A stretch of 64,000 bases of DNA from Saprospiraceae bacterium (GCA_016714985.1 JADKBS010000006.1:1-64000), one strand, 5' to 3'. Shown: positions 17,514-26,836, counted from the first letter of the stretch. Notes: generated from the sequence alone by a model not told the origin. Translations and numbers: made by a program.

Positions 17514-18536
17514 ATGGCGCTTGCGGCTGCTTTTTTCTCTTCACTGGTGGTGGTTTCGCTCAGTTTGTTGGCCAAGTTGTATCATGGCGTCTCCTCTGCC
17601 ACACTTTTGCTTTTTGTGGTGCCCTCGGCTTCTTTTATTTCCACCTATTTCATCTTTAGGTATTTTTTGAAAAGATTCATCCTCCGGAAGGTCAAGGTAA
17701 TCTATAAAAACATACATAGCCGAAAGCTTCAATCCAATGAGAGAATGGGCAACCTTGATATGTCCAACAACGTTCTGGATGAGGTGGAAAAGGAAATGGA
17801 GGAATGGGCGGCCAATGAAGAGAAAGAAGCAAAACAGTTAAAGACCTGGCAAGAATATCGCCGCCGCTTCCTTGGCGATATTTCGCATGAACTTAAAACA
17901 CCCATCTTCAACATCCAAGGCTACCTGGAAACCCTGCTCGATGGGGGCATGGAAGACGAGTCCATCAACAAAAACTACCTGAAACGGGCCGCCAAGAACG
18001 TAGAGCGCCTGAGCACCATTGTCGAGGATTTAGAGTCCATTTCCCGCCTCGAATCAGGTGAGTTGATTCTTGACATCCGGCCATTCGACATCAAAAAACT
18101 CACGGAGGAAGTGTTCGATGGTCTCGAAATAAAAGCCAAGGAGCGCAATATCCGACTACATTTCAAAGCCGGAGCCGATCAGCCCTACACCGTGAAGGCC
18201 GACCGTGATTATATACGTCAAGTACTGACCAACCTCGTGAACAATTCCCTGAAATATGGAAGGGAAGGCGGCAACACCAAGGTTAGCTTTTACGATATGG
18301 ACAAGTTTATCCTTGTGGAAGTGGCAGACACGGGCATTGGCATATCGCCCGACCACCACAAGCGCCTTTTCGACCGGTTTTACCGGGTGGACAAAAGCCG
18401 ATCACGGGAGCAGGGCGGTTCTGGATTAGGGCTTTCTATTGTAAAACATATCATGGAGGCGCACAAGCAGACCATCACGGTTAGGAGCACACCGGGCTTG
18501 GGTTCGACGTTCGGGTTTACGCTGGAAAAGGCATAG
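17514..18536 (+). CDS. sensor histidine kinase, PhoR-like
   Basis: This is the membrane kinase partner of the preceding regulator. Two N-terminal helices (ALAAAFFSSLVVVSLSLL and TLLLFVVPSASFISTYFIF) are followed by a coiled coil and the HisKA domain with phospho-His in DISHELKTPIFNIQGY. The ATPase domain has N box NLVNNSLKYG, G1 VADTGIGIS, F box RFYRVDKSRS, and G2 GGSGLGLSIV. The start is uncertain: ATG 17514 is chosen, while TTG 17460 would add KAPHRPIINLKNPTPNG, which resembles N-terminal tails of relatives. A GTG at 17331 would overlap the regulator by 100 bp and is unlikely. Confidence 0.88.
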   Translation: MALAAAFFSSLVVVSLSLLAKLYHGVSSATLLLFVVPSASFISTYFIFRYFLKRFILRKVKVIYKNIHSRKLQSNERMGNLDMSNNVLDEVEKEMEEWAANEEKEAKQLKTWQEYRRRFLGDISHELKTPIFNIQGYLETLLDGGMEDESINKNYLKRAAKNVERLSTIVEDLESISRLESGELILDIRPFDIKKLTEEVFDGLEIKAKERNIRLHFKAGADQPYTVKADRDYIRQVLTNLVNNSLKYGREGGNTKVSFYDMDKFILVEVADTGIGISPDHHKRLFDRFYRVDKSRSREQGGSGLGLSIVKHIMEAHKQTITVRSTPGLGSTFGFTLEKA

Positions 18537-18538
18537 AT

Positions 18539-18617
<79 letters not shown>

Positions 18618-18618
18618 A

Positions 18619-19563
18619 TTATTTATTCTTCCCATATAGCTCCCGCAGCTTTTTCAATAACCGCAACAGTTTCAGATTCAGCGACTTATTGGCATTAAAG
18701 AAAATACCGTTGATGACAATCCAGTCTTCCTGTCGCTTTATTTCCTCCAGGTTTTTGTAATAAACCCGTTGTTTTTTCTCGAAGGGCATTTTCCAATAAA
18801 TACAGTCACGGGTCATGGCGAAGCCATCCTTGCAGTTGTTGAACATGGAGAGGTCGCAGATGAAGAAGATGGTTTCGCCTTTTTCAGGGAAGAGGAAATT
18901 GGTTGCGGCATTCTTTAGTTTATTGGCGGGCATGCTGACGAAATCCATGAAAACAGATTCTCCTTCTGAGTCGAAGTCGAGGTAATCGAGCAGCATTTCG
19001 CTAACGTTGATTTTATCGCCGTTTCGACCTTGGTATTTCAAGATTTTTTCATCGAAAAAAGCCTCGTTCAAATCAGCGCAGTGCCGGACGATGAAATAGT
19101 CAATCAACTCCTCGAAGGCAGGAGCGGCGAAATTGAAGCGGTTGGTGTCATCCGGGGTGCGCATGGCCTGTTCCGCCAATTGTTGTACCCGGAAGTCAAC
19201 ACTGTTTCGGAAATCGCTTTTGTAGAAGCGGTCAATGTATTGGCCATGCAAAATGGGGCTAACTTCTTCTTTCAATCGCCGCTCAAAGGCGAGGCTGAAA
19301 CGGTCGGCGATGGCCTGTTCCAGGTTCTCGGTACGGGAGTTCTCAAAGAGGTCTTCCAGTTTTGCCTTGGGGCTTTCTTTCGGGCTTTCCTTTTTTTGCT
19401 TCGCAAAGATGTGGTGGCAATTGATGCAGCTCTCAGCCGTGAGGTCATTTTCGGAGCCGCATTCTGGGCAGTCAAATGTTTCCACGATGACGGGTGTGCC
19501 GCAGTATGGGCAGAACCTCGCCTCATCGGGCATGGATTTTTGACAAGCACGGCAGTTTTTCAT
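18619..19563 (-). CDS. double zinc-ribbon protein of unknown function
   Basis: The 314-residue protein starts MKNCRACQKSMPDEARFCPY, a zinc ribbon (CxxC..CxxC), followed by a second (CPECGSE..CINCHHIF). The middle is helical with a KESPKESPKAK linker. The C-terminus (DLSMFNNCKDGFAMTRDCIY, then KMPFEKKQRVYYKNLEEI) looks like the PH-like domains found after zinc ribbons in bacterial proteins of unknown role. No membrane segment is present. ATG 19563 is chosen because the longer frame (to 19710) adds only non-homologous sequence. No operon partner. Confidence 0.65.
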   Translation of the reverse strand: MKNCRACQKSMPDEARFCPYCGTPVIVETFDCPECGSENDLTAESCINCHHIFAKQKKESPKESPKAKLEDLFENSRTENLEQAIADRFSLAFERRLKEEVSPILHGQYIDRFYKSDFRNSVDFRVQQLAEQAMRTPDDTNRFNFAAPAFEELIDYFIVRHCADLNEAFFDEKILKYQGRNGDKINVSEMLLDYLDFDSEGESVFMDFVSMPANKLKNAATNFLFPEKGETIFFICDLSMFNNCKDGFAMTRDCIYWKMPFEKKQRVYYKNLEEIKRQEDWIVINGIFFNANKSLNLKLLRLLKKLRELYGKNK

Positions 19564-19653
19564 AGAAAAGTAGGGATCATCCTGTTTGTGGGGAAAAGAA
19601 GTGAAAATTCCATTTTTAAATCTTTCTCCCACCCCCTCCATCGTAAATGTTTG

Positions 19654-19775
19654 GTAACTATTTAGAAGGGTGTGGGAAGGGAGAAAAAATTTCATTTTTT
19701 CTCTCTTCACATTTAGTATTTTTGGGGAAAAATTGAAAATTTTTCCCCAAAAAATACCCCCTGCTAAGTAGTTAC
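19654..19775. repeat. hairpin element, MITE-like, with inner perfect hairpin
   Basis: Outer arms GTAACTATTTAG (19654-19665) and CTAAGTAGTTAC (19764-19775) pair with one mismatch. Inside, TATTTTTGGGGAAAAATT (19717-19734) pairs with AATTTTTCCCCAAAAAATA (19738-19756) around GAA. A degenerate copy is at 11007-11062; in both cases it lies 100-200 bp upstream of a minus-strand gene. It is 122 bp with terminal inverted repeats and no coding capacity. The remaining bases to 20034 hold nothing that I recognise. Confidence 0.5.
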
Positions 19776-20034
19776 AATGTTTGTTTCAAGGGCGAAGGTA
19801 AGGAATTGCATTAGTTTTTGCCAAAACCAAGCGTAGTTTAGGCTGTTTAGCTACTGCAATTCTGGAGCGTGAGGATTTTGGTTTTTAAAACAACAATGCC
19901 TCAGGCGCAACGCCTTAGTTTTCAATGCGTTGGGTTGCTTGAGAAGGTGATTTGGGGCGTTTTTTAATTGCGATTTTTCAACGGCTCCTATGCAAAAAAA
20001 ACAACGACATTCGTGTCCATAAATTCTCATTCGC

Positions 20035-20658
20035 ATGAAAAATAAGCCAGCGGCTCCGACGTACAGTGAATATGACAATTTTGCATTCCACCCTTATAAT
20101 GTTATGCTGATGCTATTGCTCATTGCAATTACTGCCTTGTTCTTGGGCACATCGGCAGCTTTTATCTATACACGGGTAACGAATGGGGTCGGTGCGGTAA
20201 AGATTCCTTGGTTATTTGCCTTCAATACGCTCATCCTTTTGGCGAGCAGCTATGCCATGCAGCAAGCAAAAAAAGCCTATTTGGACGACCAAACCAAGAC
20301 CTATCAAAGCTGTCTTTTGGCGACAATAGGCCTTACTTTCATTTTCCTGGGCTTACAGTTTGCGGCATGGAGTCAGTTGTTCAGTGTCAATATCTTCCTG
20401 GCATCCAACAACGCAGCGAGCTACCTCTACCTGCTTTCAGGACTGCACTTTGCACACGTACTGGCGGGGCTACCTTTTTTGGGGTTGTTCCTTTGGAAAT
20501 CGAAAAAACTGATGATTGACCCCGTCACCGTTTTGGTTTATTTCAGTGACCCGGAAAAAAGGCTGCGTTTGCGCCTGCTCTCCACCTATTGGCATTACCT
20601 GGATGCGCTCTGGGTTTTCCTCGTGCTCTTCCTTTTCGCCAATCAATTGATTTCCTAA
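20035..20658 (+). CDS. heme-copper oxidase subunit III-like protein
   Basis: This is an integral membrane accessory subunit of cytochrome c or quinol oxidases. The 207 residues hold five to six helices, among them VMLMLLLIAITALFLGTSAA and the closing TYWHYLDALWVFLVLFLFAN, which is the subunit III hallmark. It stands alone 40 kb from the oxidase subunit I and II genes of this window, so it either supplies that oxidase in trans or belongs to another. It is followed after 19 bp by the ACP phosphodiesterase gene. Confidence 0.8.
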   Translation: MKNKPAAPTYSEYDNFAFHPYNVMLMLLLIAITALFLGTSAAFIYTRVTNGVGAVKIPWLFAFNTLILLASSYAMQQAKKAYLDDQTKTYQSCLLATIGLTFIFLGLQFAAWSQLFSVNIFLASNNAASYLYLLSGLHFAHVLAGLPFLGLFLWKSKKLMIDPVTVLVYFSDPEKRLRLRLLSTYWHYLDALWVFLVLFLFANQLIS

Positions 20659-20677
20659 TTCCCCAAATTCCTATTTA

Positions 20678-21277
20678 GTGAACTTCCTCGCCCACCTGTA
20701 CCTTTCTGGCCAAGATGAGCACCTGATGGTCGGCAACTTCTTGGCTGACTTCCTCAACAACAAGGAGGTGGCTGGCTTGCCTCCCGACATCCAGAAAGGC
20801 GTGGCAATGCATCGGCAGATTGACAGTTTTACCGACAAGCACCCAATGGTGAAACAGGGGGCCAAGCGACTCCATCCATCGCACGGCAAGTATGCCCCCG
20901 TCATTCTGGATGTTTTCCATGATTTCCTACTAGCGCAAAACTGGGGCCGATATGCTGCCGAGCCATTGCCTTTGTTTGCAAGCAGTGTTTATGAGATTTT
21001 GCTGCGGCATTTGCCCATCATGCCTTCCATGTTGCACGATAGGTTGCCAAGGATGGTCGCCGATGATTGGTTGGTGCGCTATGGAACGGAGGATGGTCTT
21101 CGGTTCACGTTTTCAAGGGTGAGATTGCGAAGCAGCGCCCCCCATTTCTTCGAAAATGCCGTCGAGAGCCTGACAAAAGACTACAATGATTTCAACGAAG
21201 AATTCAATTCGTTTTTTCCCGACATAATTGGCGAGGTAAATCCGCTACTTTTGCCCGACTTTGAGAAAAAGCTGTAA
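20678..21277 (+). CDS. acpH: acyl carrier protein phosphodiesterase (DUF479)
   Basis: AcpH removes the 4'-phosphopantetheine arm from holo-ACP. The start is a GTG (20678), giving MNFLAHLYLSGQDEHLMVGN; conserved metal-ligand segments are NFLADFLNN, MHRQIDSFTDKHP and LDVFHDFLLAQNW. It is 199 residues, normal. It is likely co-transcribed with the oxidase subunit before it. Confidence 0.8.
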   Translation: MNFLAHLYLSGQDEHLMVGNFLADFLNNKEVAGLPPDIQKGVAMHRQIDSFTDKHPMVKQGAKRLHPSHGKYAPVILDVFHDFLLAQNWGRYAAEPLPLFASSVYEILLRHLPIMPSMLHDRLPRMVADDWLVRYGTEDGLRFTFSRVRLRSSAPHFFENAVESLTKDYNDFNEEFNSFFPDIIGEVNPLLLPDFEKKL

Positions 21278-21326
21278 GGGAACTCCTTTCTGCTAACAGA
21301 CCAATTTTTTAAAATCAATTCCTGAA

Positions 21327-22961
21327 ATGAAACTTAAGCACTTTATCTTTTCTCTTGCTTTGCTTGCAAGCCTTTGCTGCCAAGCCCAAGACTATAACAT
21401 TGCTCTCCGTTCGGTCATGGAAATCCCTAACCAGACGCTCGGCAATGTTTGGGGTTATGCCAAAGATGGTAAGGAGTACGCCCTACTCGGAGGCCAGCTC
21501 GGCCTAATCATTGTGGACGTGACTGACCCCGTTAATCCAGTTCAAATTACCCAAATTCCCGGCCCTGACAACCTTTGGAAGGAGGTTAAGACTTACCAGC
21601 ACTATGCTTATGCAACCACGGAAGGCGGCCCCGTTCAGGTAATTGACCTCAGCCTACTCCCTTCTGCAAACCTTCCTGTATTTGTTTACGATGGTGATGG
21701 CCCGATTGCCGGCAAAATCAACAACGTGCATGCCCTGCATGTGGATGAAACTAAAGGTTTCCTGTACCTCTATGGCTCAGGAGCAGGTGTAAGTGGTACA
21801 GGCGGTGCCTTGGTCTGCGACTTGAATCAAGACCCCTTCCACCCCCAGTTTGTTGGCGAGTTTCAGTCAATGGGCTATATCCACGACGGTTTCGTGGACA
21901 ACGACATCCTGTATGGCGGCCATATCTATGCTGGGCAAATGTCGGTGGTGGACATGAGCGACAAGTCCAATCCGGTAATCCTAGGTTCAGTACAGACGCC
22001 AAATGCGTTCACCCACAACACTTGGCCGACCGACGACCGTAAATATGCACTGACCACTGACGAGGTGGACGGCTCCACACTGGCATGTTATGATGTCAGC
22101 AATCCTGCCAACATAATTGAACTCGATCGCTTTCAATGTACCCCGGGCTCAGGCTCAGTGCCACACAATACCCATATCCTGAACGATTACGCTATCACCA
22201 GCTGGTACACAGATGGGGTGAGCATCGTGGATGTGACTAACCCTTCCAACCTGGTACAAGTTGGGTGGTATGATACCTATCCTGAGGAGGCAGGCGGAGG
22301 CTATAACGGCTGCTGGGGCGTGTACCCATACTTGCCATCTGGCAATTTGATAGCCACGAATATCCCGATTGCTTTTGCAGCAGGTTCTGGCAAGATGTTC
22401 GTTTTGACGCCTACCTACCAACGGGCTTGTTGGTTGGAAGGTAAGGTTACGAATGGGCTTACAGGAGCACCCATAAGCGGTGTGACCATAGGACTGAACA
22501 GCAACGAGCCACAAACGGCTACCACGACGGGCCTTGTCGGCGATTATAAGACCGGGCAGAAGACGCCAGGTGTTTTTGAAGTTTCTTTCTTCAAAAATGG
22601 TTTCTCTGCAAAGACGGTTGAGGTGACATTGGAGAACGGCGTATTGACTTCCTTGGATGTGGAGCTTTACCCTCCGGGGACTAGTAACACTGAATGGTTG
22701 GAGGCTTCGGAGGTTAACTTGATGGTTAGCCCCACTGTTTTTGCCAATAGCACCAATATCAGCTTCGATTTGCCTTCCTCTACCGACAAGGCGTTTTTGC
22801 AGGTGGTCAATTCGGCAGGGCAAAGCGTATGGACGAGGTCAGTGGACAAAGGCATTACTAATATTGAATTTGATGTAAAAGTGCCAAGTGGAAGCTATTT
22901 TCTTTCCTTGTACATGGATGGCCAACAAACCAAGGCTGTTCAGATGACGAAAGTGGATTGA
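21327..22961 (+). CDS. secreted LVIVD-repeat protein (choice-of-anchor B) with type IX sorting domain
   Basis: A signal peptide (KHFIFSLALLASLCCQAQ) precedes LVIVD-type repeats (LIIVDVTDPVNPVQITQI, VSIVDVTNPSNLVQVGWY) typical of choice-of-anchor B proteins, with VHALHVDE, IHDGFVDN and THNTWPTDD segments. Around residues 370-450 lies a carboxypeptidase-regulatory-like fold (WLEGKVTNGLTGAPISGVTI). The last ~80 residues (LMVSPTVFANSTNISFDL, then SGSYFLSLYMDGQQTKAVQM) form a type A-like sorting signal for the type IX secretion system. It is probably exported to the cell surface; function unknown. Confidence 0.8.
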   Translation: MKLKHFIFSLALLASLCCQAQDYNIALRSVMEIPNQTLGNVWGYAKDGKEYALLGGQLGLIIVDVTDPVNPVQITQIPGPDNLWKEVKTYQHYAYATTEGGPVQVIDLSLLPSANLPVFVYDGDGPIAGKINNVHALHVDETKGFLYLYGSGAGVSGTGGALVCDLNQDPFHPQFVGEFQSMGYIHDGFVDNDILYGGHIYAGQMSVVDMSDKSNPVILGSVQTPNAFTHNTWPTDDRKYALTTDEVDGSTLACYDVSNPANIIELDRFQCTPGSGSVPHNTHILNDYAITSWYTDGVSIVDVTNPSNLVQVGWYDTYPEEAGGGYNGCWGVYPYLPSGNLIATNIPIAFAAGSGKMFVLTPTYQRACWLEGKVTNGLTGAPISGVTIGLNSNEPQTATTTGLVGDYKTGQKTPGVFEVSFFKNGFSAKTVEVTLENGVLTSLDVELYPPGTSNTEWLEASEVNLMVSPTVFANSTNISFDLPSSTDKAFLQVVNSAGQSVWTRSVDKGITNIEFDVKVPSGSYFLSLYMDGQQTKAVQMTKVD

Positions 22962-22983
22962 TATTAGAAAATCCTTTAAAAAG

Positions 22984-23018
22984 AAAGGCCGCTGCATCCT
23001 TCGATGCAGCGGCCTTTT
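22984..23018. terminator. bidirectional rho-independent terminator
   Basis: AAAGGCCGCTGCATC (22984-22998) and GATGCAGCGGCCTTT (23003-23017) form a 15-bp stem with a CTTC loop and T/A runs on both sides. It lies between convergent genes ending at 22961 and 23041. Confidence 0.9.
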
Positions 23019-23040
23019 GTCTTTTGAGGGTGCGCAGTGT

Positions 23041-23772
23041 TTATCGCCCGGATCTGTGGAAGCGCATCCTGTCGCTGCAAGATGATTGCGCCCAATGGCC
23101 TATGCCGAAATTGAACTCAATCATGAATTCGGCAAGGGCAGGTCGGGTCACAGCCGTAGATTCATAGGGCGTGAACCGCACAGGGTTAGGAAAGCCTGCT
23201 TTTTGGCCGTCGCCGTTTACGAAATCGGTGAGGCCGTAGTGGAATCGGAGGCCTAGGCCCAGCGAGAACGTCTCAGTGCCGGTGATATAGCCCCCAAAGC
23301 CCAAGACGCCGGAGAGGTAGTTCTTCTCGTACATGTCAGCGACGTCCTCTAATTCCTCGCTGAGGACCGTTTGGTTCACCGAGCGAACGATGGAGTATTT
23401 TGGGCCCAATTCAAAATACACCCGATTGTTGATGTGCCGATACAAAATCAATGCATCAATGCTTTTCCATTCGATTTCATTTTCGAGGTCATTGCCCAAT
23501 AGCTCATTGTCGTATTGCCATTTAGCACCGCCCTTTGAAAGCAAACCTTCCAAAGAGATGCCATTGAACGGCCCAAAGTTCACGGCGAATTTGCCGCCAT
23601 AGTTGTAGCCAGATGCCACCTGATAGGCGTAGCTATCATCGTCAAAGATGTTTTTGTTCAATAAAAAAGAAGCACCGTAGCCCCCTTTCAACGCTGCCTC
23701 TATCCAGATTTCTTGCGCCGAAACGGCCAAGCTGGCGAGCAAAAAGCAAATCACAATTGTAACGTTTTTCAT
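23041..23772 (-). CDS. outer membrane beta-barrel protein
   Basis: A signal peptide (MKNVTIVICFLLASLAVSAQ) is followed by alternating strands rich in aromatic and Gly residues (AALKGGYGASFLLNK, VYFELGPKYSIVRSV, FSLGLGLRFHYGLTDF), as in small eight-stranded porin-like proteins (OMP_b-brl). It is 243 residues from ATG 23772. The longer frame (23805) is rejected because the signal peptide would be displaced. Monocistronic; the 23773-24116 gap holds only the hairpin at 24072-24109. Confidence 0.75.
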   Translation of the reverse strand: MKNVTIVICFLLASLAVSAQEIWIEAALKGGYGASFLLNKNIFDDDSYAYQVASGYNYGGKFAVNFGPFNGISLEGLLSKGGAKWQYDNELLGNDLENEIEWKSIDALILYRHINNRVYFELGPKYSIVRSVNQTVLSEELEDVADMYEKNYLSGVLGFGGYITGTETFSLGLGLRFHYGLTDFVNGDGQKAGFPNPVRFTPYESTAVTRPALAEFMIEFNFGIGHWAQSSCSDRMRFHRSGR

Positions 23773-24071
23773 ATCCTTTGTTGATTTTGGTGAAAACTGG
23801 GACAATGGTGGGGATTTTTTGGCGACTGGCCAACAAATGGCTGTACAAATTCTGCTTTTGGAAGAAAATCGACAAACACATCCGAATTGTTAGTTTAAGT
23901 GTTTAGGTGCAATTTGATTCAGTTAGCGGTTCGTTTTTGCTCTCCTATGTGTTTTAACGGAGTAAGCAATACCAAGTGTACCCTTGAAAAGCAAAAGGGC
24001 ACAAGCCTTTCAGCACTGCGCCCTTTTTGAAAAAGGTATTGGATTGCGTCTTGGGTTATTTTTGGAATTGA

Positions 24072-24109
24072 TGACTTGTGAAGAATGAGGTGCCGCTAAT
24101 CACAAGTCA
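24072..24109. terminator. hairpin after the Ton operon
   Basis: TGACTTGTGA (24072-24081) pairs with TCACAAGTCA (24100-24109), 8 bp beyond the stop of the TonB-like gene. A plausible terminator for the exbB-exbD-exbD-tonB operon, without a strong T tail. Confidence 0.5.
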
Positions 24110-24116
24110 CTAATCC

Positions 24117-25022
24117 CTATTTCACCCTAAAAGTATAGGTAATTGTCCCACACTGGCTATCGGGGCCGCCGGCCTCGAATTTATATTTCTTCGCATTCGC
24201 AATTGCGATGGATTTCAGCCTAGCACTTGTTGTGGAGGAACCTTTCTGGGTGTATTCCGCACTGGTTACATTTCCATTTTTATCAATGCAGACCCGTACT
24301 GCAATAGTCCCCGTTTCTTGTGAATCATCATTTGGTTTTCCAGGACTTTTGAACCCACGTCCTCCAAAACCTTCCACGACGCCAGAACCTGTGGTCTTGC
24401 CTTCGAGGATATCGGAATCGCCACCATTTGGGTCACCCTGATTGCCAGGCTTACCAGTATTGCCTTTGCCCGGTCCAGTTCCACCACCTTTACCGGGTTT
24501 CCCCAAGTCTTTAAGGGCATCACGCTTTGCTTGTTCCTCGGCCCTTTTTTTGGCCTCTGCGTCGGCTTTGGCTTTGGCTTCTGCCTTTGCTTTTGCCTCC
24601 GCAGCCGCTTTTTCACGGGCTTCGGCGTCTGCTTTGCGCTTTTCCTCTTCTTTTTTCTTCTTCATGGCGGCTGCCTCAGGGTCTTCGGTTTTCACCACGT
24701 CCTTTTTAGGCTCTGTCTTGGTCGGCTTCTCCTTGACAGGTTCCGGCTTCTCTTTCACCGGTTTCACCTCCTCTTCAACAGGTTCTGGTTCCGGCTCCTC
24801 TTCTTCCAATGGCTCCGCTGGGGCAGCTTCAGGTGCATTCTCTTCGCCCTGACCCACATCGGGTATGCCCAAGTTCACCAATACACCAGCAGCTTCAGGT
24901 GGTGGGTTCTGGAAGGTAAAGCCATACAATGCGGCAAGTATCAGCACAAGCGTATGGAACACAACGCTAAAAATGATACCCTTCTGCCGATTGCCTTTTT
25001 CAGTTCTTGATAAATCTTCCAT
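24117..25022 (-). CDS. tonB: TonB-family energy transducer
   Basis: TonB proteins carry proton-motive energy from ExbB/ExbD to outer-membrane receptors. One N-terminal membrane helix (IIFSVVFHTLVLILAALYGF) is followed by a long periplasmic linker rich in Pro, Glu, Lys and Ala (about 60-170), a Gly/Pro spacer, and a C-terminal domain with IAVRVCIDKNGNVTSAEYTQ and a FEAGGPDSQCGTITYTFRVK end. 301 residues. It is the last of four genes in the order exbB-exbD-exbD-tonB on the minus strand. Confidence 0.8.
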   Translation of the reverse strand: MEDLSRTEKGNRQKGIIFSVVFHTLVLILAALYGFTFQNPPPEAAGVLVNLGIPDVGQGEENAPEAAPAEPLEEEEPEPEPVEEEVKPVKEKPEPVKEKPTKTEPKKDVVKTEDPEAAAMKKKKEEEKRKADAEAREKAAAEAKAKAEAKAKADAEAKKRAEEQAKRDALKDLGKPGKGGGTGPGKGNTGKPGNQGDPNGGDSDILEGKTTGSGVVEGFGGRGFKSPGKPNDDSQETGTIAVRVCIDKNGNVTSAEYTQKGSSTTSARLKSIAIANAKKYKFEAGGPDSQCGTITYTFRVK

Positions 25023-25146
25023 GACAAAAGATTGAGTTGATGGTTTTCAAATTGATAACGAATAAACGATGCCAATTGATGGGGGATTACACAGGATTTT
25101 GAAAAAATATTAGTGATTGGTGATTCGTGATTAGGTGTCACACCAA

Positions 25147-25548
25147 TCACTTTTCTTCAGTAGCTAAAATCGCATTGATTTCAAACCGCATGGCGATATC
25201 CATCACAAAAGCGACGTGCTTGACTGCCGTGCCTGGTTCCGGTGCTATGATGATGTCGAGTTTGTCAGAAGCGGATTTTGCCTTCCGGTCTAGGGTCTCT
25301 TCCAAATCTGAGGACGAGATTCGCTTGCCATTGATAAAATAATTCCCCGACTTGCTGATGGCTACCTCGTCAGTTTTACTGTCAATCTCAACCTTGGCGT
25401 TGGAAGACCCCGGCAATTTTAGGTTCAATGAGTTTGGTGCCACCAGACCAGAGGTCAGCATAAAGAAGATAAGCAACAGGAATATCATGTCCGTCATGGA
25501 GGCGGAGCTGAATTCCGTTGTCACTTTGCTTTTTCTTTCAAGTCCCAT
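25147..25548 (-). CDS. exbD: biopolymer transport protein ExbD (second copy)
   Basis: An inner-membrane protein of the Ton motor. The membrane helix contains the proton-carrying Asp in SSASMTDMIFLLLIFFMLTS, and the periplasmic part ends MRFEINAILATEEK. 133 residues. It follows the first exbD by about 100 bp containing GGCAGTT-type words, and a 124-bp gap with GTGATTGG words separates it from tonB. The two ExbD copies differ clearly in sequence, so they may form a heteromeric pair. Confidence 0.85.
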   Translation of the reverse strand: MGLERKSKVTTEFSSASMTDMIFLLLIFFMLTSGLVAPNSLNLKLPGSSNAKVEIDSKTDEVAISKSGNYFINGKRISSSDLEETLDRKAKSASDKLDIIIAPEPGTAVKHVAFVMDIAMRFEINAILATEEK

Positions 25549-25649
25549 TTTTATTGAGTTGGCAGTTTTCAGTTGGCAGTTTGCAGTCAGGGTGTATTTA
25601 CATTACTAATGGTTTCATTTCCCAAGCAAGCTGCCCATAAATTTTATTC

Positions 25650-26054
25650 TCAACCTTCTGTCTTTGGCGAAGTTGCCAAAATAGCCTTGATGCGCAATTC
25701 TCCCGCCACCTTGATGACATCCGTCAAGTTATCGAACGGTGCCTCTTGGTCGGCGGCGATGGTCAGGGTGAAGTCCTTCGGGTCGCCCATTTCCTTTTTC
25801 TTGCGGGCAATGGCCGCTTTCAAAGCAGATGGCGAAACCACTTGCTTGTCCCAAAGTATCTGACCTTCAGGGTTCACTTCCACCACTGCGGAGGTGGGGG
25901 CCACCGTCTTGCTGTCCGACTCTGGCAGCTTGAAGTCCGAAATTTGGACGAAATTGCTGGTCAACACAAAGAAAATCAGCAGCAGGAAGATGATGTCCGT
26001 CATCGAAGCATAGCTGAACTCAGCGCCAACCTTGTTTCTTTTTTTTAGGCCCAT
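25650..26054 (-). CDS. exbD: biopolymer transport protein ExbD (first copy)
   Basis: It starts MGLKKRNKVGAEFSYASMTD; the membrane Asp sits in MTDIIFLLLIFFVLTS. The periplasmic domain ends GELRIKAILATSPKTEG. 134 residues. ATG 26054 is chosen over 26069 because relatives begin MGLKK/MGLER. It lies 95 bp after exbB; that gap is filled with GGTCATTG words in both orientations. Confidence 0.85.
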   Translation of the reverse strand: MGLKKRNKVGAEFSYASMTDIIFLLLIFFVLTSNFVQISDFKLPESDSKTVAPTSAVVEVNPEGQILWDKQVVSPSALKAAIARKKKEMGDPKDFTLTIAADQEAPFDNLTDVIKVAGELRIKAILATSPKTEG

Positions 26055-26149
26055 TTGGAAAATGGTCATTGGTCAATTGGTCATTGAAGTCATTAGCAGC
26101 TGAAGCAATAAATGCCCCAATGACTAATGACCAATGACCATTGACAGGT
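26055..26149. repeat. GGTCATT / AATGACC word array in the exbB-exbD gap
   Basis: Direct words (GGTCATTGGTCAATTGGTCA, 26066-26085) and their complements (ATGACTAATGACCAATGACC, 26119-26138) make a hairpin-capable intercistronic spacer. It adjoins the exbD start codon. Confidence 0.65.
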
Positions 26150-26836
26150 TTATGCAGTTGGCTCCTGCAACAAGTCCATGAACTCCGTGGTAAAGCGCTC
26201 CATTTGATAGACCACTTTATCCACCTTACCTACGAGGTAGTTGTAACCGATATAGGAGAAGATGCCCACTACAAGGCCCACCGCCGTAGTGATAAGGGCT
26301 TGGTAGATACCACCTGCCAGCACCTGTGGCGTCACATTGGTAGCGGTCGCCATTTGCTGGAAGGATACAATCATACCCGTCACCGTACCCAAAAATCCTA
26401 GCATCGGGGCCGAGCCGGAAATACCGGCCAGTGTTCCGAGGTTCTTTTCCAATTTGAAGATTTCGAGGTTGCCCACGTTCTCGATGGCCGCATCAATATC
26501 GTTTAGCGGTTTTCCAATGCGGGCTAGGCCTTTTTCAACCATCCTTGCAACGGGCGTATCGGTGCTTTGGCAAAGCGCACGAGCAGCCTGGATATTGCCT
26601 GAGGAAACGTTCGCCCGGATATTGTTCATGAAATTCTGGTCAATCTCGCCAGCTTTCTTGATGGACAAATACCGCTCGATGAAAATATAGAGGGCAAAAA
26701 TGGATTGAATGATTTGGATAAATACGATGGTCACACCAATCCAACCGCCAGAAAACAATAGGCTAAAGAGTGATTGGGATTCAGTAGTGGTGGCAGGCAT
26801 ATCCACATCCTGCAAAAACAGAAGGGTCTGGAACAT
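26150..26836 (-). CDS. exbB: MotA/TolQ/ExbB proton channel family protein
   Basis: This is the proton-channel subunit of the Ton motor. Three membrane helices are visible (VTIVFIQIIQSIFALYIFIE; SAPMLGFLGTVTGMIVSF; GGIYQALITTAVGLVVGIF), with the conserved GFLGTVTGM and TAVGL segments. 228 residues; an internal ATG (26800) is an alternative start. First gene of the operon. Confidence 0.85.
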   Translation of the reverse strand: MFQTLLFLQDVDMPATTTESQSLFSLLFSGGWIGVTIVFIQIIQSIFALYIFIERYLSIKKAGEIDQNFMNNIRANVSSGNIQAARALCQSTDTPVARMVEKGLARIGKPLNDIDAAIENVGNLEIFKLEKNLGTLAGISGSAPMLGFLGTVTGMIVSFQQMATATNVTPQVLAGGIYQALITTAVGLVVGIFSYIGYNYLVGKVDKVVYQMERFTTEFMDLLQEPTA

